From: JBNKHH01 sp050290245
Lineage (GTDB): Bacteria > Pseudomonadota > Alphaproteobacteria > Rhodobacterales > Rhodobacteraceae
Assembly (NCBI GenBank): GCA_050290245.1
Contig: JBNKHH010000037.1
Coordinates: 1-21,803 of the forward strand
DNA length: 21,803 nucleotides
Direction: 5' to 3'
In this document: positions 7,516 through 15,889 of the stretch, piece after piece
Numbering within the stretch: position 1 is the first letter of the stretch
How the letters are laid out: every line of letters starts with the position of its first letter
Position numbers and translations under genes: made by a program
The notes under the pieces: model-generated
What the model was told of the DNA's origin: nothing
Databases searched by the model: none
What the model saw: the letters and a program-made list of their open reading frames with translations, nothing else

Positions 7516-8489
7516 GCCGCCGCACTCTTGTCACCCTGATCGCAATGGCGCTTCTCGCGGTGCTGCCGCCTGTGTTCTACTACACCGGAAATCCCTTCTA
7601 CCTCGACCTTGCAACCCGCCTGACGATCCTCGCCATCGCGGCCGTGTCGCTGAACCTGATCCTCGGTTACGGAGGCCTGATCTCCTTCGGCCACGCCGCC
7701 TATCTCGGCCTCGGCGCCTATGCGGTCGGCGTCCCCGCCCACCACTGGCTCTACGGCGGGTTCGAAGACATCGGCCTCGCCACGACATCCGGCCTGGTGC
7801 AGTTCCCGCTCGCCATCGCCGTCTGTGCCCTGTTCGCCTTGATAACCGGCGCTATCTGCCTGAGAACAAAGGGCGTTTACTTTATCATGATCACCATGGC
7901 CTTCGCCCAGATGGTCTATTATGCCATCGTTTCAGTCGAGGAATACGGCGGGGACGATGGTCTTGTGATCGACACGCGGTCTGAGTTTCCGGGCCTCAAT
8001 CTCGACAACCCGATCCAGCTCTTCTTCCTCGCCTACGTCTCGCTGGCCGTTGCGATGCTGCTGGTCCGCATGATCGTGAATTCTCGCTTCGGCATGGTCC
8101 TGCAGGGCGCAAAGGGCAACAACGAACGGGTCGTCATGCTGGGGTTCAACACCTATGCCTTCAGGCTGACCGCCTATGTCATCTCGGGCGCCATGGCCGG
8201 GTACGCGGGCGCCCTCCTCGGCAATTTCACCACCTTCATCAGCCCGGAAATGATGGACTGGACCCGCTCAGGCGAGTTGATGTTCATGGTCATCCTCGGC
8301 GGCACCGCCGCCACGGGTGGCCCCGTCCTCGGCGCCGCTGCCTTTATCCTGCTTGAGGAAATCCTCTCGTCCATCACCATCTATTGGCACCTGCCCTTCG
8401 GCCTTCTCCTGATCGCGGTCGTACTCTTCGGTAAAGGCGGCCTGATGGGGCTGTTCTCGGCCGGCGCCAAGAAGGAGGCGAAAGGATGA
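7512..8489 (+). CDS. livM: HAAT ABC transporter permease LivM
   Basis: A 325-residue permease, the second membrane subunit of the transporter. Diagnostic motifs are LNLILGYGGLISFGHAAYLGLGAY near residues 46-70, LRTKGVYFIMITMAFAQM, the loop GAKGNNERVVMLGFN, and FMVILGGTAATGGPVLGA near the C-terminus. An in-frame ATG at 7476 would add 12 residues, but MSRRTLV at 7512 is a more natural membrane-protein start and coincides with the end of the small upstream ORF. The gene ends with ATGA overlapping livG, so the subunits are translationally coupled. Confidence 0.9.
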   Translation: MSRRTLVTLIAMALLAVLPPVFYYTGNPFYLDLATRLTILAIAAVSLNLILGYGGLISFGHAAYLGLGAYAVGVPAHHWLYGGFEDIGLATTSGLVQFPLAIAVCALFALITGAICLRTKGVYFIMITMAFAQMVYYAIVSVEEYGGDDGLVIDTRSEFPGLNLDNPIQLFFLAYVSLAVAMLLVRMIVNSRFGMVLQGAKGNNERVVMLGFNTYAFRLTAYVISGAMAGYAGALLGNFTTFISPEMMDWTRSGELMFMVILGGTAATGGPVLGAAAFILLEEILSSITIYWHLPFGLLLIAVVLFGKGGLMGLFSAGAKKEAKG

Positions 8490-9250
8490 ACCGCCCCGTC
8501 CTCGAAACCCGAAACCTCATGAAATCCTTTGGCGGAATCCGGGCCACCGACGACCTGACCCTCTCGGTCGAAAAGGGCGAGCTGCACGCCATCATCGGAC
8601 CCAACGGGGCTGGAAAGACCACCCTCATTACCCAGCTCTGCGGCACCCAGAAACCCGATACGGGCAAAATCCTCTACAAGGGCCGCGACATCACCCGCAT
8701 GCCACCCTATCGCCGCGCGCGCGTCGGGATTACCCGCAGCTTTCAGATCACATCGCTGATCCTGGACATGACCGTTCTCGAAAACATCGCGCTCGCGGTG
8801 CAGGCGCATCGTGGCTCGTCCTTTCGCTTTATCAAGCCTGCTGCCTCGGTCACCCAGACCCAGGATCGCGCCATGGAACTCCTCGCCCGGGTCGGCCTTG
8901 CCGACAAGGCTCACATGGTGACCCGCGCGCTGTCTCACGGCGAACACCGCCACATGGAGATCGCCATCGCGCTCGCCTCCGAGGCGGAAGTGATGCTTCT
9001 CGACGAACCCATGGCAGGCCTCGGCGCCGAGGAAAGCCGCCAGATGGTCGAGCTACTTTCCCAGATCAAGGGCCAGCACACCATTGTCCTGATCGAACAC
9101 GACATGGACGCCGTTTTCGCCCTCGCCGACCGAATTTCGGTGCTGGTCTACGGCCACATCATCGCCACCGGTACGCCCGAGGAAATCCGCTCGAACCGAG
9201 AGGTCGAAGCGGCCTACCTCGGTGAAGAAAGCGAGGCGGTCGGATGCTGA
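8486..9250 (+). CDS. livG: HAAT ABC transporter ATPase LivG
   Basis: A 254-residue cytoplasmic ATPase. Walker A is GPNGAGKTT near residues 38-46, the Q-loop is in TRSFQI, the signature is LSHGEHR, Walker B is VMLLDEP, and the H-loop histidine is in IEHDMDAVF. LSHGE instead of LSGGQ is a usual degeneracy for LivG, whose typical signature is itself modified. The ATG overlaps the livM stop by ATGA, and an AAAGG stretch just before it serves as ribosome-binding site. It should form a heterodimer with LivF and energise the LivH/LivM pore. Confidence 0.92.
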   Translation: MNRPVLETRNLMKSFGGIRATDDLTLSVEKGELHAIIGPNGAGKTTLITQLCGTQKPDTGKILYKGRDITRMPPYRRARVGITRSFQITSLILDMTVLENIALAVQAHRGSSFRFIKPAASVTQTQDRAMELLARVGLADKAHMVTRALSHGEHRHMEIAIALASEAEVMLLDEPMAGLGAEESRQMVELLSQIKGQHTIVLIEHDMDAVFALADRISVLVYGHIIATGTPEEIRSNREVEAAYLGEESEAVGC

Positions 9251-9945
9251 AAATCCGCGATCTGACATCGCACTATGGCACCAGCCAGGCGCTGTTCGGC
9301 ATCAATCTCGACGTCGATACCGGCCAGGTCGCGACTCTCCTGGGCCGGAACGGCATGGGAAAGACGACGACGATCAATTCGATCATGGGTATCGTCCCGG
9401 CCACGGCTGGCTCGATCCAGTTCGACGGGGTGGAGCTCGTCGGCCAGTCCTCGTTCAAAACAGCCAATCTCGGCCTGGGTCTGGTGCCCGAAGGCCGCCA
9501 GATCTTCCCGAACCTCTCTGTGCGCGAGAATCTGATCGCCACGGCCTCAAACCACCTCAACCAGCCCGATCCCTGGACCATCGACCGCGTACTGGCGCTT
9601 TTTCCGGAACTCACCGAACGTCTCACCCTGATGGGCAATCTCCTTTCCGGTGGCGAACAACAGATGCTGGCCATTGGACGCGCCCTGATGACCAATCCCA
9701 AGCTGTTGATCCTCGACGAAGCGACCGAGGGTCTCGCCCCCCTGATCCGCCAGAAGATCTGGAAAGCGCTGGCCAGGATCCGTGAAACCGGCCTGTCGAT
9801 TATCGTCGTGGACAAGAACCTGCGTGACCTACTGGCGCTCGCAGACAGGCATTTCATCATCCAGCGCGGAAAGGTCGTGTGGTCTGGTACCAGCGCCGAA
9901 TTGACGGCTGACGAAGACGCGCGCGCCACGTATCTCGGCATCTGA
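9244..9945 (+). CDS. livF: HAAT ABC transporter ATPase LivF
   Basis: A 233-residue ATPase. It has Walker A GRNGMGKTT near 34-42, the LivF-typical VPEGRQIFPNLSVRENL, a canonical LSGGEQQ signature, and Walker B LLILDEA. The usual LivF H-loop VEQN is replaced by VDKN, with lysine where glutamine or histidine normally sits. I recall this in a subset of carboxylate-type LivF proteins, so it is probably subfamily character and not damage. The start overlaps the end of livG by 7 bases. It is the last gene of the transporter operon, followed after 35 bp by the converging thiolase gene. No clear terminator is visible in that gap. Confidence 0.92.
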   Translation: MLKIRDLTSHYGTSQALFGINLDVDTGQVATLLGRNGMGKTTTINSIMGIVPATAGSIQFDGVELVGQSSFKTANLGLGLVPEGRQIFPNLSVRENLIATASNHLNQPDPWTIDRVLALFPELTERLTLMGNLLSGGEQQMLAIGRALMTNPKLLILDEATEGLAPLIRQKIWKALARIRETGLSIIVVDKNLRDLLALADRHFIIQRGKVVWSGTSAELTADEDARATYLGI

Positions 9946-9980
9946 GCGCTCGTCGCAAAGGATTTGGAGAGAGCTTTCGC

Positions 9981-11183
9981 TCACCCTTCCATCTCAATGG
10001 CCAGCGCCGTCGCTTCGCCGCCACCGATGCAGATCGACGCAACGCCCTTCTTAGCATTCCGCGCCTTCATCGCGCCAAGAAGGGTAACCAGTATACGCGC
10101 GCCCGACGCGCCGATCGGATGGCCGACCGCCACTGCGCCACCGTTGACGTTCAGGCGCTCGTGCTCAATCCCCAACTCGCGCATCGACGCCATCGGCACA
10201 CAGGCAAAGGCCTCGTTGATCTCGAAAAGATCAACGTCATCCAGGCGCCAGCCGGTTTTCTCGAAAAGCCGCTCTTTGGCATAGACCGGTGCCGTGGTGA
10301 ACCAGCCAGGCTCGCCCGCATATGCCGCGTGTCCCGCGATCCGGGCAATCGGCGTCAGGCCAAGCGCCTCGGCCTGCGAAGCCGAGGCCAAGACCAAAGC
10401 CGCCGCCCCATCGTTGATCGACGACGATGAAGCCGCTGTAATCGTTCCATCTTTCTTGAATGCCGGACGCAGGTTCGGGATCTTGGACGGGTCGATCTTC
10501 TGTGGGCCCTCGTCCTTGTCCACGACCGTATCGCCACGACGACCGCGCACGGTGACCGGTGCGATCTCCCAGTCGAACGAGCCATCCCCGGCCGCCCTCT
10601 TGGCCCGCGTCACGCTTTCGATGGCGTAGGCGTCCTGGTCGTCACGCGTGAACTGGTACTTCTCTGCACAGTCCTCGCCAAAGGTTCCCATCGACCGGCG
10701 CGTGCCGTCCGGCGCGATGTCATAGGCGTCCTCCAGTCCGTCCAGCATCAAATGGTCCATCAACTGCGTATGTCCGATCCGCGCGCCCGCGCGCCCCGTC
10801 GGCAGCAGGTACGGCGCACCGGTCATGCTTTCCATGCCGCCCGCGACAACGACACCAACCGAGCCAGCGGCAATCGCGTCGTGACCCTGGATCACGCTCT
10901 TCATGCCCGAGCCGCAGACCTTGGACACGGTCGTACAGGCCGCGGATGTCGGGATGCCCGCTCCAAGGGCGGCCTGCCGCGCCGGCGCCTGCCCAAGGCC
11001 AGCCGGAAGGACATTGCCCATCAGGACCTCTTCGACTTTGTCCGCAGAAAGTCCCGCATCCGCCAAAGCAGCCTCGATGGCGCGTGCGCCCAACTCGGTT
11101 GCCGAAACCCTGGTGAATGCGCCTTGAAAAGCGCCCAGCGGGGTGCGGGCTGCGCCGCAGATCATGATCGGGTCCTGTGCCAT
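9981..11183 (-). CDS. Acetyl-CoA C-acyltransferase (thiolase)
   Basis: A 400-residue thiolase. The active-site set is complete: nucleophile C90 in SKVCGSGMKS, H355 in GGAVAVGHPIGASG, and C385 in CIGGGEA. The length and GHPIGASGARI motif fit the tetrameric acetoacetyl-CoA/3-ketoacyl-CoA class. A TTG-initiated frame runs 15 bases further upstream, but the ATG at 11183 has GGGAG at the correct distance. It lies 51 bp after the carboxylase alpha gene and is the last gene of the tetR operon. In leucine breakdown a thiolase would split acetoacetyl-CoA to acetyl-CoA; in other carboxylation pathways it would cleave a 3-ketoacyl-CoA. The exact substrate is not resolved by sequence alone. Confidence 0.88.
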   Translation of the reverse strand: MAQDPIMICGAARTPLGAFQGAFTRVSATELGARAIEAALADAGLSADKVEEVLMGNVLPAGLGQAPARQAALGAGIPTSAACTTVSKVCGSGMKSVIQGHDAIAAGSVGVVVAGGMESMTGAPYLLPTGRAGARIGHTQLMDHLMLDGLEDAYDIAPDGTRRSMGTFGEDCAEKYQFTRDDQDAYAIESVTRAKRAAGDGSFDWEIAPVTVRGRRGDTVVDKDEGPQKIDPSKIPNLRPAFKKDGTITAASSSSINDGAAALVLASASQAEALGLTPIARIAGHAAYAGEPGWFTTAPVYAKERLFEKTGWRLDDVDLFEINEAFACVPMASMRELGIEHERLNVNGGAVAVGHPIGASGARILVTLLGAMKARNAKKGVASICIGGGEATALAIEMEG

Positions 11184-11234
11184 GCGTCGTGCTCCCAATG
11201 TGTCCCTGCCAGATTGCGCCTCTTCGCAGCGGGG

Positions 11235-13190
11235 TCAATCTTCGTCTTCGGCAAACCGGATCAACAGCTCACCCTGCGCCACCTGGCTGCCTTGCTTCAC
11301 GGTCAATTCAGCCACCGTTCCAGCTCGTTTCGCGGTCAGGCGATGCTCCATCTTCATGGCTTCCAGGACGATCAGGGTCTGACCTTCCTCGACCGCGTCT
11401 CCCGCCGCGGTGCTGACCTGAACGACAAGGCCCGGCATCGGCGACAGGATGGCGTTCGTGTGCTCTTCGTCACCAGTGACAGTCGGATCGGACAGGATGA
11501 ATTCAACCTGCCTAAAGTCCCGAACAACCAGAACGCGATCATCAAAACATTGAGTCGTGGCGTTTTTTCGTGTCCCGCCCACGGAAAACCGGATGCGGTC
11601 TCCGGCACTCCGGACATCCTCAAAAACCTGCGATCCAAGCGGCGTGTCGACCCGCCGCGTGCCGTCCGCATAGGTTTCGGCCGTGACGACCACGCCCCCC
11701 TCGAACCGCACCATTTGCCGCGCGGGACCGAATATCCGAAAATTCTCGAATGGCCCCGCATCGCCCGCCAGAACGGCCAAAGCTGCAAGGGCGCAGTCCT
11801 CCGCCGTCACCTCGTCCCCGGCTGTCAGCACCTCCTGTTTGCGTTCGATCAGGCCCGTATCGACCCGCCCGGCCAGGAAATCCTCGTCCTCGACCAGACG
11901 TGCCAGGAAAGCGCGGTTGGTCACCGACCCGATTGCCAGCGTCTCTCTCAGAGCCGTCGCAAGATTGCGTAGCGCGCCGTCCCTGTCGCGGGCCGAGGAA
12001 ATGACCTTGGCAATCATCGGATCATAGAACGGCGTGATCTCATCGCCCTCGCGCACCCCGGTATCAATCCTAATGCCGTTACCTTCAGCGAAAACCAGGC
12101 GCTCCAACTTCCCCGTCGCGGGCAGGAACCCCGCCCCGGCGTCTTCGGCGTAAAGCCGCGCCTCGACAGAATGGCCAAGGATGCGCAGATCTTCCTGCGC
12201 GAACGGCAAGGGCTTACCCTCGGCCACTGCGATCTGAAGCGCGACAAGATCAAGCCCGGTGATCGCCTCGGTAACCGGATGCTCGACCTGCAGGCGCGTA
12301 TTCATCTCCATGAACCAGAAGGCATCCGGCGACGGATAGGCCGCCCCGTCGACGATGAATTCCACCGTTCCCGCGCCGACATAGTCCACCGCCCTGGCAG
12401 CCGCGACGGCGGCGGCCCCCATGGCAGACCGCATCTCGTCCGACATGCCCGGAGCGGGAGCTTCTTCGATGACCTTCTGGTGTCGCCGCTGCAACGAGCA
12501 ATCGCGCTCGAACAGATGCACCACGTTGCCATGGCCGTCGCCGAACACCTGCACTTCGATGTGACGCGGGTTCTGGATGTACTTTTCGATCAGGCAGGCC
12601 GGATCGCCAAAACTCGCCTGCCCCTCGCGCTGCGCACTGGCCAGCGCTTCAGCGAAATCAGAGGCTTGCGCAACAAGCCTCATCCCCTTGCCTCCGCCCC
12701 CGGCCCGTGCCTTGATCAAGACGGGATAGCCGATTTCGGTGGCCTTCTCCGCCAGGAATGCCGGGTTCTGGTCCTCACCGTGATAGCCCGGCACCACGGG
12801 CACGCCTGCGGCCTCCATCAACGCCTTTGCCTTGTCTTTCAGCCCCATGGCGCGGATCGCACGGGCCGAAGGACCAATGAATGTCAGCCCGGCGGCCGTG
12901 ACGGCCTCCACGAATTCGGGGTTCTCGGACAGAAAACCATAGCCCGGATGGATCGCGTCCGCGCCGGTCGCCTTGGCCGCCTCGATGATCGCATCCCCGC
13001 GCAGATAGCTTTCGGCCACCGGCGCAGGTCCGATCCGGACGGCCTGATCGGCCAGGGCAACATGCATCGCCGCGGCGTCTGCATCCGAATACACGGCAAT
13101 CGTCCCGATCCCCAGGTCGCGCGCCGTCCGCATCACGCGCACGGCAATCTCACCCCGGTTGGCGACAAGCACTCTGCGGATCGCGCTCAA
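11235..13190 (-). CDS. mccA: 3-methylcrotonyl-CoA carboxylase alpha subunit (biotin carboxylase + biotin carrier)
   Basis: A 651-residue biotin-dependent carboxylase alpha subunit. It begins with the biotin carboxylase core (VLVANRGEIAVRV, HPGYGFLSEN, glycine-rich ARAGGGGKGM, HQKVIEEAPAP, EMNTRLQVEHPVTE) and ends in a biotinyl domain with VLEAMKMEH, where K613 is the predicted biotinylated lysine. VVPGYHGEDQ is typical of methylcrotonyl-CoA carboxylases. The start is a TTG at 13190 with GGAGG five bases upstream; no ATG is available near the conserved N-terminus. It carboxylates biotin with ATP and bicarbonate for the beta subunit encoded 48 bp upstream. A geranyl-CoA or other acyl-CoA carboxylase is possible, as these families are close. 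Confidence 0.85.
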   Translation of the reverse strand: MSAIRRVLVANRGEIAVRVMRTARDLGIGTIAVYSDADAAAMHVALADQAVRIGPAPVAESYLRGDAIIEAAKATGADAIHPGYGFLSENPEFVEAVTAAGLTFIGPSARAIRAMGLKDKAKALMEAAGVPVVPGYHGEDQNPAFLAEKATEIGYPVLIKARAGGGGKGMRLVAQASDFAEALASAQREGQASFGDPACLIEKYIQNPRHIEVQVFGDGHGNVVHLFERDCSLQRRHQKVIEEAPAPGMSDEMRSAMGAAAVAAARAVDYVGAGTVEFIVDGAAYPSPDAFWFMEMNTRLQVEHPVTEAITGLDLVALQIAVAEGKPLPFAQEDLRILGHSVEARLYAEDAGAGFLPATGKLERLVFAEGNGIRIDTGVREGDEITPFYDPMIAKVISSARDRDGALRNLATALRETLAIGSVTNRAFLARLVEDEDFLAGRVDTGLIERKQEVLTAGDEVTAEDCALAALAVLAGDAGPFENFRIFGPARQMVRFEGGVVVTAETYADGTRRVDTPLGSQVFEDVRSAGDRIRFSVGGTRKNATTQCFDDRVLVVRDFRQVEFILSDPTVTGDEEHTNAILSPMPGLVVQVSTAAGDAVEEGQTLIVLEAMKMEHRLTAKRAGTVAELTVKQGSQVAQGELLIRFAEDED

Positions 13191-13238
13191 TTGGGCCTCC
13201 GAAACATGTCCGGTTTCTGATGGAATTGGCGCATCTGG

Positions 13239-14843
13239 TCACATCCTGAACAGGCCAAACCGCGTCTCCGGGATCGGCGCGTGCAGGGACGCTGCCAGCG
13301 ACAGCGCCAACACCTCCCGGCTGTTTCTCGGATCCACAATGCCGTCGTCCCAAAGCCGGGCCGAGGCGTAGAGCGGATGGCTCTGGCGCAGGAACATCTC
13401 TTCGGTCGGGCGCCTGAATTCGGCCTCTTCCTCCTCGGACCAGTCCTCTCCGCGTTTTTCCATCGCCTGCCGTTTGACGATGGCAAGCGTGCGAGCGGCC
13501 TGTTCGCCGCCCATCACCGCAATCCGCGAATTCGGCCAGGACCAAAGGAAACGGGGACCATAAGCCCGCCCCGCCATACCATAGTTTCCCGCCCCATAGG
13601 ACGCGCCGACGATCAGGGTGATCTTGGGCACCGCCGTCGTCGATACCGCCGTCACCATCTTGGCCCCATGACGCGCGATCCCGCTCTCCTCGGCCTGCCG
13701 TCCGACCATGAAACCGGTGATATTCTGTAGAAAAACCAGGGGGATCTTGCGCTGGCTGCACAGTTCGACGAAATGCGCACCTTTCTGCGCACTGTCCGAG
13801 AACAACACGCCATTGTTGGCGATGACCCCGATTGGCATGCCATGGAGATGGGCGAAACCAGTCACCAGCGTCTCGCCGAACCGTGCCTTGAACTCGTCGA
13901 ACCGGCTGCCATCGACAAGCCGCGCAATCACTTCGCGGATGTCATAGGGCACTTTCGGATCAGCAGAGACCACGCCCGGAATTTCCGCCGGGTCATATAG
14001 CGGCTCTTCGGGCGGCAACCGGTCGATCACCGCCCCCGCCTCGGCGCCCAGGTTGGCCACGATGGACCGCGCAATAACCAGGGCATGGCTGTCGTCCTCG
14101 GCCAGGTGGTCGGCGACGCCGGACAGGCGCGTGTGCATCTCTCCGCCGCCAAGCTCCTCGGCGGTCACGTCCTCCCCGGTGGCCGCCTTGACCAACGGCG
14201 GACCGGCCAGGAAGATTGTCCCCTGGTTCCGCACGATGACGGTCTCGTCGCTCATGGCGGGCACATAGGCCCCCCCGGCGGTGCACGACCCCATCACGAC
14301 CGCGATTTGCGGAATGCCCTCGGCGCTCATCCGGGCCTGGTTATAAAAAATCCGGCCAAAATGATCGCGATCCGGGAAAACCTCGTCCTGGTTCGGCAGG
14401 TTCGCCCCGCCACTGTCCACCAGGTAGACACAGGGCAGCCGGTTCTCGGCGGCGATCTCCTGGGCGCGCAGGTGTTTTTTGACCGTCAGCGGGTAATAAG
14501 TCCCGCCCTTAACCGTCGCGTCGTTGGCCAGGATCATGACCTGCCGGCCTGAAACCCGGCCCACACCCGCAATCGCCCCGGCCGCCGCGATCTCACCGCC
14601 GTACATGCCATGCGCCGCCAGCAAGCCGACCTCCAGGAAAGGCGAGCCCGGATCAAGCAGGTTCTGCACCCGGTCCCGCGGCAGCATCTTGCCGCGCGAG
14701 ATATGCCGCTCGCGCGACCGCTCCCCGCCACCTGCAAGCGCGATCTCCGCAGCCGCCTGCACTTCGGCCAGTTGGCTCAACATCGAGGTTTCATTGACCC
14801 GGAAGACCTCCGAGCGCGGGCTGATCCGGCTTGTCAGCTTCAT
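13239..14843 (-). CDS. mccB: 3-methylcrotonyl-CoA carboxylase beta subunit (carboxyltransferase)
   Basis: A 534-residue carboxyltransferase, the normal MccB length, with the family C-terminus FGLFRM. Characteristic stretches are GGTYYPLTVKKHLRAQEIA, YLVDSGGANLPNQDEVFPD, the oxyanion-hole region GSCTAGGAYVPAM, and GASYGAGNYGMAGRAYGPRF in the C-domain. It transfers carboxyl from biotin to the gamma carbon of a branched enoyl-CoA, giving 3-methylglutaconyl-CoA in leucine catabolism. Its ATG overlaps the TetR stop by ATGA, and the alpha subunit follows, so regulator, carboxylase and thiolase form one unit. No isovaleryl-CoA dehydrogenase, methylglutaconyl-CoA hydratase or HMG-CoA lyase is in the window, so the rest of the pathway must lie elsewhere or the substrate differs. 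Confidence 0.86.
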   Translation of the reverse strand: MKLTSRISPRSEVFRVNETSMLSQLAEVQAAAEIALAGGGERSRERHISRGKMLPRDRVQNLLDPGSPFLEVGLLAAHGMYGGEIAAAGAIAGVGRVSGRQVMILANDATVKGGTYYPLTVKKHLRAQEIAAENRLPCVYLVDSGGANLPNQDEVFPDRDHFGRIFYNQARMSAEGIPQIAVVMGSCTAGGAYVPAMSDETVIVRNQGTIFLAGPPLVKAATGEDVTAEELGGGEMHTRLSGVADHLAEDDSHALVIARSIVANLGAEAGAVIDRLPPEEPLYDPAEIPGVVSADPKVPYDIREVIARLVDGSRFDEFKARFGETLVTGFAHLHGMPIGVIANNGVLFSDSAQKGAHFVELCSQRKIPLVFLQNITGFMVGRQAEESGIARHGAKMVTAVSTTAVPKITLIVGASYGAGNYGMAGRAYGPRFLWSWPNSRIAVMGGEQAARTLAIVKRQAMEKRGEDWSEEEEAEFRRPTEEMFLRQSHPLYASARLWDDGIVDPRNSREVLALSLAASLHAPIPETRFGLFRM

Positions 14844-15436
14844 GTGTCGTCCTCAACCGTCAACCCCACGCTTTGCAGCGCGCCCCGGACATAGCAATCA
14901 ATGGTGGCATCCCGACTGAGCCGTCCGCCGTCTCGATACCACGCGGTGACCCCCGTCAGCATCGAAAGCAACATGCGCGCGTGAATTGCGGGTTCGGGCA
15001 CCTGAAACCGGCCCGCCGCGACGCCTTCCTCCAGGATCTTGAGCAGATAGTTCTCGTAGCGGTTGCGTAGCCGGACAACGGCGTCACGCGCGCCGTCTTC
15101 AAGACTTCGCAGCTCCATGTAGGCGATAAAGACGTCCTTGGGGAATTCGATGTGATAGCCGACGTGAAACCGGACGAAGGCCGTCAGTTTCTCGACCGGC
15201 CCCTCGATCCCGCCCATGGCCGCATCATAGGCGTCGAACAAAGCTTCCATGTGGCCGGTCATGAGATCGACCAGCAGGTCCTGTTTCGAGCCGAAGTGGT
15301 TGTACAAGCCCCCCTGGCGCATCCCGACCGCCTCGGCCAACTCACGCATCGACACCGCGCTGTAGCCACGCTCGGCAAACAGCCGCAGCGCCTCGGCGCG
15401 GATCAGGGTCTTGGTGTCGGGGCCAGCCTTGCTCAT
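14840..15436 (-). CDS. TetR-family transcriptional regulator of the mcc-thiolase operon
   Basis: A 198-residue TetR repressor. The N-terminal helix-turn-helix is clear: AEALRLFAERGYSAVSMRELAEA followed by the recognition region MRQGGLYNHFGSKQDLL, residues about 14-55. The C-terminal half is a helical ligand-binding domain of the type seen in regulators that sense acyl-CoA esters. It is the first gene of the minus-strand operon and overlaps mccB. A perfect 18-bp palindrome lies 9 bases before its start codon, so autorepression of the entire operon is very likely. The ligand is presumably an acyl-CoA intermediate of the pathway, by analogy with other TetR regulators of acyl-CoA catabolism. Confidence 0.88.
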   Translation of the reverse strand: MSKAGPDTKTLIRAEALRLFAERGYSAVSMRELAEAVGMRQGGLYNHFGSKQDLLVDLMTGHMEALFDAYDAAMGGIEGPVEKLTAFVRFHVGYHIEFPKDVFIAYMELRSLEDGARDAVVRLRNRYENYLLKILEEGVAAGRFQVPEPAIHARMLLSMLTGVTAWYRDGGRLSRDATIDCYVRGALQSVGLTVEDDT

Positions 15437-15444
15437 CCTATATG

Positions 15445-15462
15445 AATGAACGATCGTTCATT
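15445..15462. promoter_or_regulatory. Perfect 18-bp palindrome, probable TetR operator
   Basis: AATGAACGATCGTTCATT is identical to its own reverse complement, has no spacer, and lies 9 bases upstream of the tetR start. A run of eight T (minus strand A) flanks it. Length and position fit a TetR dimer site that blocks the operon's own promoter. I found no second copy in the window, including the gap before the CoA lyase and the valine operon, so the regulator seems local. Confidence 0.8.
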
Positions 15463-15574
15463 TTTTTTCAAGGGCAAGATTCCAAGTGCATATGCTGCGG
15501 ATTAGCCCGGCGAATGGAAACAGGCCATTTCGGTCCCGCCGGACGCGGTCAGCTCTGGCACCTCGCGCCTGGAG

Positions 15575-15785
15575 CGGTTTGTCGAGAACCAACGTACTGG
15601 CATTGGCGGCCAGGCCCCGCGCGATCCCGATTCGGTGGGCCTGCCCGCCAGAGAACTCATGGGGATAGCGGTCAGGAAACTCTTCGCACAGATTCAAGCT
15701 GGCAATAGCCTCCCGGATACGCTTGTCGCGCGCCGCCTTGGCCAGGTCATTAAGCGCAGCGAGCCACCGCCGGTCACGCGCATAT
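15575..15785 (-). pseudogene. Relic of an oligopeptide/dipeptide ABC transporter ATPase (DppF/OppF-like)
   Basis: The 427-bp gap between tetR and the CoA lyase has no intact gene, but the minus strand encodes a decayed ATPase fragment. From about 15785 downward it reads a helical stretch, then [20 protein letters not shown] followed by STLVLDKP. This matches the [21 protein letters not shown]...LVLDEP signature and Walker B of DppF/OppF-type ATPases. The Walker B glutamate is now lysine and similarity stops right after it. No Walker A, start codon or partner permease genes are present. About 70 of some 320 expected residues survive. The remainder of the gap shows no other recognisable element apart from the palindrome next to tetR. 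Confidence 0.75.
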
Positions 15786-15889
15786 TATTTGTGCGTTTCG
15801 CTCCTAAATCAGGCGCTGCGTTGCTCTGGCCGACCGCGCCGGTTTAGGCTTTAACTGTGGCAAGACACCCTATTTCAGGAGCCTCGCAG

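Noticed and set aside
8486..9945. Degenerate LivG signature (LSHGE) and LivF H-loop (VDKN) as signs of inactivation
   Set aside because: Both proteins are otherwise intact, and degeneracy at these places is common in the LivG/LivF families.
9943..9983. TGAGCG...CGCTCA arms linking the livF and thiolase stop codons
   Set aside because: Only 6 bp with a 29-base loop, and the pairing partly follows from two opposed TGA stops; not a credible terminator.
12171..13220. 349-codon plus-strand frame (and a 406-codon frame at 10752-11972)
   Set aside because: Both are antisense shadows of the carboxylase and thiolase genes caused by high-GC codon bias.
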